Assembly: GCF_001482195.1 (NCBI RefSeq)
Contig: NZ_KQ759763.1
Location: 568,459 to 632,458, forward strand
Direction: 5' to 3'
Source of the DNA: Luteimonas abyssi
GTDB taxonomy: Bacteria; Pseudomonadota; Gammaproteobacteria; Xanthomonadales; Xanthomonadaceae
Length of the DNA stretch: 64,000 nt
In this document: one piece after another, positions 51,592 through 59,776 of the stretch
Numbering within the stretch: position 1 is the stretch's first letter
Layout: the number at the start of each line of letters is the position of its first letter
Position numbers and translations under genes: made by a program
The notes under the pieces: model-generated
Database searches by the model: none
Told to the model about the DNA's origin: nothing
The model's input: only the letters and a program-made list of their open reading frames with translations

Positions 51592-52533
51592 TCAGTCGAG
51601 TGCCGCCTCGAGTTCGGGCAGTACCTTGAACAAATCCCCGACCAAGCCGATGTCCGCGATCTCGAAGATCGCCGCATCGGCGTCCTTGTTGATCGCCACG
51701 ATGGTGCCGGCGTCCTTGATGCCGGTCAGGTGCTGGATCGCGCCACTGATGCCGATCGCGACGTAGAGTTCCGGGGCGATGATCTTGCCGGTCTGACCGA
51801 CCTGCAGCTCGTTGGGCACGTAGCCGGCATCCACCGCGGCGCGCGAGGCGCCGACCGCGGCGCCGAGCTTGTCGGCGAAGTCGAAGACGATCTTGAAGTT
51901 CTCCTCCGAGCCCACGCCGCGGCCGCCGGAGACCACGCGCTTGGCGCTCTGCAGGTCCGGGCGGTCGGTGCTGCCGGCGGCGAGGTCGACGAAGCGGGTG
52001 TGGGTGGGCAGCTCTGCGTCGACGGACACGGTCTCCCCCGTCGCCGAGCCGCCGCGTCCGGCTTCCTTCCAGGACGCACTGCGGATCGTCGCCACGACCG
52101 GCCGGTCGGCGGGTGCCTCGACGGTCACGATCGCGTTGCCGGCGTAGATCGGGCGCTTGAACACGTGGCTGCCCTCGACCGTCATCACGTCCGAGACCTG
52201 GGCGGTGCCGAGCAGGGCGGCGACCACGGGCATCAAGTCCTTGCCGAACGTGGTCGACGGGCCGAAGACGTGGCTGTAACCGTCGGCCAACCTGGCGACC
52301 TGCGGACCGAGCACTTGGGCGACGGCATGTGCGTTCGCGGCGTCGGCGACGGCCAGGACCTTGCGCACGCCGTCGATCTTCGCGGCCTCGGCGGCGACGC
52401 CGGCGGGGTCGGCGGCCAGCACGACGATGTCGATGGCATCGGCCCCCAGGGCCTGGGCGGCGGCCACGCACTTGGCCGTGGAGCCGTTGAGCCGGCCTTC
52501 GAGATGTTCGGCGACGATCAGGACGTTGGACAT
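51592..52533 (-). CDS. etfA: electron transfer flavoprotein alpha subunit
   Basis: EtfA is the FAD-binding subunit that collects electrons from acyl-CoA and related dehydrogenases. The 313-residue protein has [12 protein letters not shown] at the start, the FAD-domain segments [14 protein letters not shown] and [44 protein letters not shown], the last being the family signature. It marks the right border of the xanthomonad LPS locus. ATG 52533 was chosen over an in-frame extension to 52596. About 105 bases with a repeat separate it from etfB. Confidence 0.96.
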   Translation of the reverse strand: MSNVLIVAEHLEGRLNGSTAKCVAAAQALGADAIDIVVLAADPAGVAAEAAKIDGVRKVLAVADAANAHAVAQVLGPQVARLADGYSHVFGPSTTFGKDLMPVVAALLGTAQVSDVMTVEGSHVFKRPIYAGNAIVTVEAPADRPVVATIRSASWKEAGRGGSATGETVSVDAELPTHTRFVDLAAGSTDRPDLQSAKRVVSGGRGVGSEENFKIVFDFADKLGAAVGASRAAVDAGYVPNELQVGQTGKIIAPELYVAIGISGAIQHLTGIKDAGTIVAINKDADAAIFEIADIGLVGDLFKVLPELEAALD

Positions 52534-52601
52534 GAGGATTCTCCGTGTCGTTTCGGAAGGGTGGGTCGCGACGGCAGACGCGTCTCGCGCCCCCACCCCA
52601 G

Positions 52602-52625
52602 CCCTCTCCCAAGAGCGGGAGAGGG
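52602..52625. repeat. REP-like palindromic element
   Basis: CCCTCTCCC (52602-52610) and GGGAGAGGG (52617-52625) pair around AAGAGC, preceded by CCCCACCCCAG. Elements of this form are common between genes in xanthomonads. Here it sits between etfB and etfA and may stabilise or punctuate the mRNA. Confidence 0.65.
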
Positions 52626-52638
52626 AGTTAAAAGCGGA

Positions 52639-53385
52639 TCAGAGCAGGCCCTTGTCCCTCAGGGCGGCGACCAGTTCGGCGGCATCCTTGACCATCACGC
52701 CCTTGCTGCGCTTGGCCGGCGCGGCATGGTGGGTGGTCTTGAGGAAATCGCCGCTCTCCACGCCGAGTTCGGCGAACGGTATCGTCTCCAGCGGCTTGCT
52801 CTTGGCCTTCATGATGTCGGGCAACTTGATGAAGCGCGGCTCGTTCAGGCGCAGATCGGTGGTGACCACGGCCGGCAGGTCGACCTCGAGCGTCTCCAGT
52901 CCGGCGTCGACCTCGCGGGTCACGGTGGCCTTGCCGTCGTCGAGCACCAGCTTGCTGGCGAAGGTGGCCTGCGGTCGGCCCCACAGCGTGGCCAGCATCT
53001 GGCCGGTCTGGTTGGCGTCGTCGTCGATCGCCTGCTTGCCCAGGATCACCAGGTCCGGTTGCTCTTTCTCGATCAGCTTGAGCAGGGTGCGCGCGGCGGT
53101 CAGCGGCTGGATCGGCTGGTCGGAGACCACATGGATCGCCCGGTTGGCACCCATGGCCAGGCCGTTGCGCAGGTGGGCCTGGGCATCGGCGGGGGCGATC
53201 GTGGCGACCACGACCTCGGTGGCCTTGCCGCTGTCGCGCAGGCGCAGGGCCTCTTCCAAGGCGATGTCGTCGAACGGGTTCGGCGAGAGTTTCACGCCGT
53301 CGGTGACGACGCCGGAGCCGTCGGGCTTCACCTGAATGCGGACGTTGTAGTCCACCACGCGCTTGTAGGCGACGAGGATCTTCAT
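52639..53385 (-). CDS. etfB: electron transfer flavoprotein beta subunit
   Basis: EtfB is the AMP-binding subunit and partner of EtfA. The 248-residue protein begins [17 protein letters not shown] and contains [18 protein letters not shown] and the adenine-nucleotide loop [23 protein letters not shown]. Both are diagnostic for ETF beta. ATG 53385 gives the family N-terminus, and the extension to 53535 runs through the promoter region and was rejected. A TAGAAT -10-like box on the minus strand (53455-53450) lies 65 bases upstream. It is divergent from rfbB, with 179 bases between. Confidence 0.96.
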   Translation of the reverse strand: MKILVAYKRVVDYNVRIQVKPDGSGVVTDGVKLSPNPFDDIALEEALRLRDSGKATEVVVATIAPADAQAHLRNGLAMGANRAIHVVSDQPIQPLTAARTLLKLIEKEQPDLVILGKQAIDDDANQTGQMLATLWGRPQATFASKLVLDDGKATVTREVDAGLETLEVDLPAVVTTDLRLNEPRFIKLPDIMKAKSKPLETIPFAELGVESGDFLKTTHHAAPAKRSKGVMVKDAAELVAALRDKGLL

Positions 53386-53564
53386 CGGGCTTGGGTCCTT
53401 CTCGAACGGAGGAAGCGCTCTGCCGCGCGGCCGAGCGAGCAAACCTCGGATTCTACCGGTGCCGCCTGTTCGCCGCGAGTCGGACCCAGGGGCGCGGTGT
53501 GGTTCAGGTCCCGGGTATCCTGTGCGACCAGCCAATTGGGACCCGTTCGGGTCCGAGCAGGAGA

Positions 53565-54626
53565 ATGCAAGTGCCGACCTGGCTCGTGACAGGAGGTGCC
53601 GGTTTCATCGGCGGAAATTTCGTGATCGAGGCCGTACGCCTCGGCGTACGGGTGATCAACCTTGATGCCCTGACCTACGCGGGCAACTTGCGGACGCTCA
53701 CCCCGATCGACGAGGAGCCGGGGTACGTCTTCGTTCACGGTGACATCGGCGACCGCGCGCTCGTGGCCCGCCTGTTGACGGAGCACCGGCCCAACGCCGT
53801 GGTCAACTTCGCCGCGGAGAGTCACGTTGACCGTTCCATCGACGGCCCTGCGCCGTTCATCAGGACCAATGTGGTCGGCACGCTGGGCTTGCTTGAATCG
53901 ACGCGTGATCATTGGAGGGCGCTTTCGGAAGAGGAGCGCGCCGCATTCCGGTTTCTGCACATTTCCACCGACGAGGTATACGGCTCGTTGGGCGAGATCG
54001 GCAAGTTTTCGGAGGCCACGCCCTATGCGCCGAATTCCCCGTACGCGGCCTCTAAGGCCGCCTCGGATCACCTGGTGCGCGCGTTCCACCACACCTACGG
54101 CCTGCCGACGCTGACGACGAACTGTTCCAACAACTACGGTCCTTACCATTTTCCGGAGAAGCTCATCCCGCTGGTCATCGCCAAGGCGTTGGCGGGCGAG
54201 CCGCTGCCGGTCTACGGGGACGGGCAACACGTGCGCGACTGGCTGTTCGTCACCGATCATTGCGAGGCGATCCGTACCGTGCTCGAGAAGGGCCGGGTCG
54301 GCGAGACCTACAACGTGGGTGGCGATTCAGAGCGGCGCAACTTGGAGGTCGTGGAGGCGATCTGCGATCTGCTCGATGCGCGACGCCCGCGCGATGACGG
54401 GCGATCTCATCGTAGCCAGATCACGTTCGTCGCAGACCGTCCCGGACATGATCGGCGCTACGCGATCGATGCCTCGAAGCTGCAGGGGGAGCTCGGTTGG
54501 CGTCCGCGGCATACCTTCGAACAGGGCATCGCCGAAACCGTCGACTGGTATCTCGACAACCAGGACTGGGTGCAACGCATCCTGGACGGGAGTTATCGGC
54601 TGGAACGTATCGGCACCGCGGCCTGA
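53565..54626 (+). CDS. rfbB: dTDP-glucose 4,6-dehydratase
   Basis: This is the second step of dTDP-L-rhamnose synthesis. The 353-residue SDR enzyme shows [33 protein letters not shown] (Thr, Asp and Glu active-site residues), the catalytic [10 protein letters not shown], and [14 protein letters not shown]. It starts with ATG 53565 after AGGAG. It heads the rfbBACD operon; the intergenic distance to rfbA is 34 bases. A TATCCT -10-like box (53516-53521) is a weak promoter candidate. Confidence 0.97.
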   Translation: MQVPTWLVTGGAGFIGGNFVIEAVRLGVRVINLDALTYAGNLRTLTPIDEEPGYVFVHGDIGDRALVARLLTEHRPNAVVNFAAESHVDRSIDGPAPFIRTNVVGTLGLLESTRDHWRALSEEERAAFRFLHISTDEVYGSLGEIGKFSEATPYAPNSPYAASKAASDHLVRAFHHTYGLPTLTTNCSNNYGPYHFPEKLIPLVIAKALAGEPLPVYGDGQHVRDWLFVTDHCEAIRTVLEKGRVGETYNVGGDSERRNLEVVEAICDLLDARRPRDDGRSHRSQITFVADRPGHDRRYAIDASKLQGELGWRPRHTFEQGIAETVDWYLDNQDWVQRILDGSYRLERIGTAA

Positions 54627-54660
54627 GCGCCGTTTTACTACCGAATCAGGCGAGACACCC

Positions 54661-55548
54661 ATGACCCAGCGCAAGGGCATCATTCTTGCCGGCGGCTCCG
54701 GCACCCGGTTGTATCCGATTACCCAAGGCGTCAGCAAGCAGTTGCTGCCTGTCTACGACAAGCCGATGATCTACTACCCGCTCAGCGTGTTGATGCTGGC
54801 GGGCGTCCGCGAGGTGATGATCATCAACACGCCTCGCGAGCAGGCATTGTTTCGACATCTTCTCGGTGATGGCTCGCAGTGGGGCATGGACATCCGCTAT
54901 GCCGTGCAGCCCAGCCCTGATGGCTTGGCCCAGGCGTACCTGATCGGCCGCGACTTCGTCGCCGGGAAGCCCAGCTGCCTCGTGCTGGGTGACAATATTT
55001 TCCATGGGCATGGCTTGACCGGAACACTCAAGCGCGCCGACGCCCGCGCTGACGGCGCCACGGTGTTCGGCTACTGGGTCAACGACCCCGAACGCTACGG
55101 GGTGGCCGAGTTCGATGCGGCGGGCAAGGTGGTCGATATCGCCGAGAAGCCGGAGCATCCACGCTCGAACTACGCGGTCACCGGCCTTTACTTCTACGAC
55201 GGTCGTGCGGCCGACTACGCGGCGGAACTGAAGCCGTCGCCGCGCGGCGAACTGGAGATCACCGATCTTAATCGTCGCTACCTGGACGACGATGCGCTCT
55301 ATCTCGAGCAGCTCGGTCGTGGGTATGCCTGGCTCGATACCGGAACCCACCAGTCATTGCACGAAGCGTCCAACTTCATCCAGACCATCCAGGACCGGCA
55401 GGGCCTTCAGGTGTGTTGTCCGGAAGAAATCGCCTGGGGGAACGGCTGGATCGATGCCGGGCAATTGGAAGCATTGGCGGCGCCGCTGGCCAAGAATGGT
55501 TACGGCAAGTATCTGCAGTCCCTCGTCCAGCGTGGAGTCGTGCGTTGA
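54661..55548 (+). CDS. rfbA: glucose-1-phosphate thymidylyltransferase
   Basis: RfbA makes dTDP-glucose from glucose-1-phosphate and dTTP and is feedback-inhibited by dTDP-rhamnose. The 295-residue protein has the nucleotidyl-transfer loop [44 protein letters not shown] and [16 protein letters not shown]. The tail [26 protein letters not shown] is also typical. It overlaps rfbC by four bases, with the TTG start of rfbC read across its stop. Confidence 0.98.
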   Translation: MTQRKGIILAGGSGTRLYPITQGVSKQLLPVYDKPMIYYPLSVLMLAGVREVMIINTPREQALFRHLLGDGSQWGMDIRYAVQPSPDGLAQAYLIGRDFVAGKPSCLVLGDNIFHGHGLTGTLKRADARADGATVFGYWVNDPERYGVAEFDAAGKVVDIAEKPEHPRSNYAVTGLYFYDGRAADYAAELKPSPRGELEITDLNRRYLDDDALYLEQLGRGYAWLDTGTHQSLHEASNFIQTIQDRQGLQVCCPEEIAWGNGWIDAGQLEALAAPLAKNGYGKYLQSLVQRGVVR

Positions 55549-56102
55549 GGATCATCGAGACCAAGCTGCCCGGTTGCGTCGTCATCGAGCCGGCCGTGTT
55601 CGGCGACGCTCGCGGCTTCTTCTTCGAAGCCTGGAACGCCGAGCGCTTCGGTCAGCACGGCCTGCCGACGCGATTCGTCCAGAGCAATGTGTCCTCGTCG
55701 GCGAAGTGCGTGTTGCGTGGTCTGCATTACCAGTGGCCGCGGCCGCAGGGGAAGCTGGTGAGTGTGCTCGTGGGCGACGTGTTCGACGTGGCGGTGGACA
55801 TCCGCCGCGGCTCCCCCACCTTCGGGCAATGGGAGGGCGTGATGCTGAGCGCGGAAAACAAGCGCCAGTTCTGGATTCCGGAAGGTTTCGCGCACGGCTT
55901 CGCGGTGCTGTCGGACACCGCGGTGTTCAGTTACCTGTGCACCGACGTGTACGTGAAGGAGGCCGACGCCGGCGTCCGCTGGGACGATCCCGCGGTCGGG
56001 GTCGAGTGGCCTGTCGACGCGCCGCTGCTGTCCGAGAAGGACACCGCGGCGCCGCTGCTGGCCGACATCGACGAAGCGCGCCTGCCGGTGTTCGCCGCAT
56101 GA
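55545..56102 (+). CDS. rfbC: dTDP-4-dehydrorhamnose 3,5-epimerase
   Basis: The protein is a 185-residue cupin enzyme. It has [16 protein letters not shown], the substrate-binding VLRGLHYQ (catalytic His), and [16 protein letters not shown] with the second conserved His region. It epimerises C3 and C5 on the way to dTDP-L-rhamnose. No ATG or GTG fits, and the TTG at 55545 overlapping the rfbA stop gives the family's [16 protein letters not shown]-terminus. Its end overlaps rfbD (ATGA). Confidence 0.95.
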   Translation: MRIIETKLPGCVVIEPAVFGDARGFFFEAWNAERFGQHGLPTRFVQSNVSSSAKCVLRGLHYQWPRPQGKLVSVLVGDVFDVAVDIRRGSPTFGQWEGVMLSAENKRQFWIPEGFAHGFAVLSDTAVFSYLCTDVYVKEADAGVRWDDPAVGVEWPVDAPLLSEKDTAAPLLADIDEARLPVFAA

Positions 56103-57004
56103 CCGTGCTGGTCTTCGGTGCCAATGGGCAAGTCGGGCAGGAGTTGCTGCGTGCACTCGCGCCCGGCGACGGGGTCCGCGGCGTGACCCGCAGCGGCACG
56201 CTGGCGGATGGTAGCGCCTGCCTGCAGGCCGACTTCGGCGATTCCGGGGCTGTCGTCGATCTGCTGGAGCGGGTGCGGCCGCAGGTGGTGGTGAATGCGG
56301 CCGCGTACACCGCCGTCGACAGGGCCGAGCAAGAGGCCGATGCCGCCTTCGCCGCCAACGCGACCACGCCAGGCGCGATCGCGACGTGGTGCGCGGCGCA
56401 GCGAGTGCCGCTCGTTCATTACTCCACCGACTACGTCTTCGACGGCACCGGCACGCGCCCGTACCGGCCCGACGATGCGACCGCACCGCTCGGCGTCTAC
56501 GGCGCCAGCAAGCTCGCCGGGGAGGCCGCGGTCCGCGCTGCCGGCGGCCGGCACCTGATCTTCCGCACCGCGTGGGTCTACGCGGCGCACGGCCAGAACT
56601 TCCTGCGTACGATGTTGCGGGTGGGGGCCGAGCGCGACGTGTTGCGGGTGGTGGCCGACCAGATCGGCACGCCCACGCCTGCGGCGTTGATCGCCGATGT
56701 CACCGCGCAGGTGTTGAGGCGCGATGATGTGCCGTCCGGCACCTGGCATCTGACCGCCGAGGGCGAGACGAGCTGGCACGGATTCGCCGAGGCGATCTTC
56801 GCCGGCGCGGTGGCGCGTGGGCTGCTGGCCCGGGCGCCACAGGTGGACGCGATCACGACGGCGGACTATCCGACACCGGCGCGCCGGCCCGCGTATTCGC
56901 GTCTGGATACGGACAGCCTGCAGCGGGATCTCAGGGTCGTGTTGCCGACCTGGCAGCAAGGGCTCGACCAGGTGCTCGACACGCTCGCGCCAGGCACGGG
57001 GTGA
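56099..57004 (+). CDS. rfbD: dTDP-4-dehydrorhamnose reductase
   Basis: This is the last step to dTDP-L-rhamnose. The 301-residue SDR protein has the NADPH loop FGANGQVGQELLRAL, NAAAYTAVDRAEQE, HYSTDYVFDG, the catalytic YGASKLAGE, and FRTAWVYAAHGQNF. It overlaps rfbC by four bases and ends the operon. With gmd/rmd in the same locus, the cell can make both D-rhamnose (GDP) and L-rhamnose (dTDP) donors. Confidence 0.97.
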   Translation: MTVLVFGANGQVGQELLRALAPGDGVRGVTRSGTLADGSACLQADFGDSGAVVDLLERVRPQVVVNAAAYTAVDRAEQEADAAFAANATTPGAIATWCAAQRVPLVHYSTDYVFDGTGTRPYRPDDATAPLGVYGASKLAGEAAVRAAGGRHLIFRTAWVYAAHGQNFLRTMLRVGAERDVLRVVADQIGTPTPAALIADVTAQVLRRDDVPSGTWHLTAEGETSWHGFAEAIFAGAVARGLLARAPQVDAITTADYPTPARRPAYSRLDTDSLQRDLRVVLPTWQQGLDQVLDTLAPGTG

Positions 57005-57114
57005 CCTTCGCCGCGGGATCGTCGCGGCGGTCATGGTGGACTGGCCGATGGTCCAACGCATCCCCGGCACGCGGCCGGTAGAATCGGCATTTCCCATCCG
57101 CGTGAGTCCGCCCG

Positions 57115-57852
57115 ATGAGCGAAGCGATTTCCACCGAGCGTCCGGCCGCGCGCGCCGGCAAGCTCTATCCCGACGCCGCCAGTGCGCTGGACGGCATCGT
57201 GGCCGATGACCAGACCCTCGCCGTCGGTGGGTTCGGTCTGTGCGGTATTCCCGAAGCCCTGATCGCGGCGTTGCGCGACGCCGGGGTCAAGGGCCTGACC
57301 GCGATCTCCAACAACGCCGGCGTGGACGGTTTCGGCCTGGGCCTGCTGCTGGAGACCCGGCAGATCCGCAAGATGATTTCGTCCTATGTGGGCGAGAACA
57401 AGGAGTTCGAGCGGCAGTTCCTGTCCGGTGAGCTCGAACTGGAATTCAATCCTCAAGGCACGCTGGCCGAGCGCCTGCGCGCGGGCGGCGCGGGCATCCC
57501 CGCATTCTTCACCGCCACGGGCTACGGAACCGTCGTGGCCGAGGGCAAGGAAACCCGGGAGTTCGACGGCAAGCACTACGTGCTGGAGACCGCGCTCACC
57601 GCGGACGTGGCCCTGGTCAAGGCCTGGAAGGCCGACAAGGCGGGCAACCTCGTGTTCCGCAAGACCGCACGCAACTTCAATCCGGCCTGCGCGATGGCGG
57701 GCAAGGTGTGCGTCGTTGAAGTCGAGGAGGTCGTCGAGATCGGTGCCATCGATCCCGATCACGTGCATCTGCCGGGCATCTACGTCGATCGCATCGTGCA
57801 CAACCCGACGCCCGAGAAGCGCATCGAACAGCGGACCGTCCGCGCGGGCTGA
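57115..57852 (+). CDS. lpsI: 3-oxoacid CoA-transferase subunit A
   Basis: The 245-residue alpha subunit of a succinyl-CoA:3-ketoacid-CoA transferase has [14 protein letters not shown] near residue 38, the oxyanion-hole and CoA-binding part of the family, and [20 protein letters not shown] following segments. It moves CoA between succinyl-CoA and acetoacetate in ketone-body use. In Xanthomonas the pair at this chromosomal position is called lpsI/lpsJ because it lies beside the LPS locus, not because it makes LPS. A TAGAAT -10-like box (about 57079-57084) precedes it. Confidence 0.94.
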   Translation: MSEAISTERPAARAGKLYPDAASALDGIVADDQTLAVGGFGLCGIPEALIAALRDAGVKGLTAISNNAGVDGFGLGLLLETRQIRKMISSYVGENKEFERQFLSGELELEFNPQGTLAERLRAGGAGIPAFFTATGYGTVVAEGKETREFDGKHYVLETALTADVALVKAWKADKAGNLVFRKTARNFNPACAMAGKVCVVEVEEVVEIGAIDPDHVHLPGIYVDRIVHNPTPEKRIEQRTVRAG

Positions 57853-57924
57853 GCCGCCGCGACGTCGACGCCCTTCCGCGCACCCTCAACCTGTGCGCAT
57901 ACCCCCGCTCCTGGAGAATCCGAT

Positions 57925-58560
57925 ATGGCCTGGACCCGCGACGAGATGGCGCAGCGCGCCGCCCGCGAACTCACCGATGGCGCCTACGTGAACCTCGGCA
58001 TCGGCCTGCCGACCCTGGTCGCCAACCACATCCCCGAAGGCGTCGACGTCTGGTTGCAGTCCGAGAACGGCCTGCTCGGCATAGGTCCGTTCCCGACCGA
58101 GGACGAGGTGGACGCCGACCTGATCAACGCCGGCAAGCAGACCGTCACCGCACGCCAGGGTGCGAGCTATTTCGGCAGCCACGATTCCTTCGCGATGATC
58201 CGCGGCGGGCATATCGATCTCGCCATTCTCGGTGCGATGCAGGTCACCGCCGGCGGCGACCTCGCCAACTGGATGGTGCCCGGCAAGATGGTCAAGGGCA
58301 TGGGCGGGGCGATGGATCTGGTGGCCGGGGTCAAGCGCGTGGTCGTGCTGATGGAGCACGTGGCGAAGGACGGTAGCCACAAGATCCTGCCCGAATGCAC
58401 GCTGCCGTTGACCGGTGTCGCTGTGGTCGACCGGATCATCACCGATTTGGCGGTGTTCGACGTGACCGCCGACGGCCTGGTGCTGGTGGAGGCCGCCGAG
58501 GGCGTCGACATCGATACCCTGCGCGAGCGCACCGGCGTGCCGTTCGCTCAGGCGGCCTGA
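57925..58560 (+). CDS. lpsJ: 3-oxoacid CoA-transferase subunit B
   Basis: The 211-residue beta subunit carries the catalytic Glu47 in the SENG motif ([13 protein letters not shown]), which forms the covalent CoA-thioester intermediate. Other family parts are [16 protein letters not shown] and [17 protein letters not shown] 57925 follows TGGAG. It is 72 bases behind subunit A, so they form one operon. About 240 bases without a recognisable gene separate it from galE. Confidence 0.95.
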   Translation: MAWTRDEMAQRAARELTDGAYVNLGIGLPTLVANHIPEGVDVWLQSENGLLGIGPFPTEDEVDADLINAGKQTVTARQGASYFGSHDSFAMIRGGHIDLAILGAMQVTAGGDLANWMVPGKMVKGMGGAMDLVAGVKRVVVLMEHVAKDGSHKILPECTLPLTGVAVVDRIITDLAVFDVTADGLVLVEAAEGVDIDTLRERTGVPFAQAA

Positions 58561-58801
58561 CGCCTCACGCCTGACGCCCGTGTGCTGCGGTTTCGGCCGC
58601 ACCGTCGCCGTGCGGAGGCCGCGCCCCGGCGATGCGTCCATGTAGTCGACGGGGTCATCCGGTGGCCGACTACGCGACGCTACGGGCGCGCCCATCCGCG
58701 TGCCGCGCGGGCCAGGAATCGCGCGAGTCGTATCCCCGCGCCCCGCGGCCATCCGTCCCCGTTGGCCTAGACTAGGCGCCTCTGGACAAGGAGCCGCGCG
58801 G

Positions 58802-59776
58802 ATGAGGGTGCTGGTGTGTGGGGGCGCGGGTTACATCGGCTCGCATATGGTGCGGCGTCTGCGTGCCGCCGGCCATGTCGCGACGGTGTTCGACAATCTG
58901 TCCACCGGCCATCGCGCCGCGGTGGGCGACGCGCAGCTCGTGGTCGGCGACCTTCGCCGCCAGGCGGATCTCGAGGCGGTGTTGGCGGGCGACCGGTTCG
59001 ACGCGGTCATGCATTTCTGCGCGCGCTCGCTCGTCGGCGAATCCGTGATGCAGCCGTACGACTACTACGACAACAATGTCGTCGGTACCCTCAACCTGCT
59101 GCAGGCGATGCGTACGGCCGGGGTGGACCGGCTCGTGTTTTCGTCCACCGCGGCGGTGTTCGGCCTGCCGCAGGCCGATCGCATCGACGAAACGCATCCG
59201 ATCGCGCCGATCAATCCCTATGGGGCCAGCAAGGCGATGGCCGAGCGGATCCTCGCCGATGCTGCGGTTGCGTACGGCTTGCGATCGGTGGCGCTACGGT
59301 ACTTCAACGCCGCGGGCGCGACGCCGTCCGGCGAGATCGGCGAATCGCACGACCCGGAGACGCATCTGATCCCTAATGTGCTCCGCGCCGCCCTCGGGCA
59401 GGGCGCCGGGTTGAAGGTGTTCGGTAACGACTATCCGACCCACGACGGCACCTGCATTCGCGACTACGTCCACGTGGACGATCTCGCATCGGCGCACCTG
59501 GCGGCGCTGGAGTACCTGCAGACGCAGCCGGGCGCGCACAGTTTCAACCTCGGCAACGGCAACGGTTTCAGTGTCCTCGAGGTGATCGAAGCGGCCGTGC
59601 GCGTGGCAGGACATTCGATTCCCTACACAATCGAGGAGCGGCGCTCCGGAGACCCGGACGTGCTCGTCGCGTCCAGTGAGCGGGCGCGCAGCGTGCTGGG
59701 CTGGCATCCAAGATCCGCCGACATCGAGGCCATCATCGCCAGTGCATGGCGATGGCACCGCTCCCCTCGCTACTGA
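58802..59776 (+). CDS. galE: UDP-glucose 4-epimerase
   Basis: GalE interconverts UDP-glucose and UDP-galactose. The 324-residue SDR enzyme has CGGAGYIGSHMVRRL, FDNLSTGH, HFCARSLVGESV, the Ser/Thr in SSTAAVFG, the catalytic Tyr140-x3-Lys144 in NPYGASKAMAE, and RYFNAAGATPSG. The GTCIRDYVHVDDLASAHL segment is diagnostic. ATG 58802 was chosen because the frame upstream to 58700 carries no family sequence. It is convergent with the RgpF-HAD gene and overlaps its end by seven bases. Confidence 0.94.
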   Translation: MRVLVCGGAGYIGSHMVRRLRAAGHVATVFDNLSTGHRAAVGDAQLVVGDLRRQADLEAVLAGDRFDAVMHFCARSLVGESVMQPYDYYDNNVVGTLNLLQAMRTAGVDRLVFSSTAAVFGLPQADRIDETHPIAPINPYGASKAMAERILADAAVAYGLRSVALRYFNAAGATPSGEIGESHDPETHLIPNVLRAALGQGAGLKVFGNDYPTHDGTCIRDYVHVDDLASAHLAALEYLQTQPGAHSFNLGNGNGFSVLEVIEAAVRVAGHSIPYTIEERRSGDPDVLVASSERARSVLGWHPRSADIEAIIASAWRWHRSPRY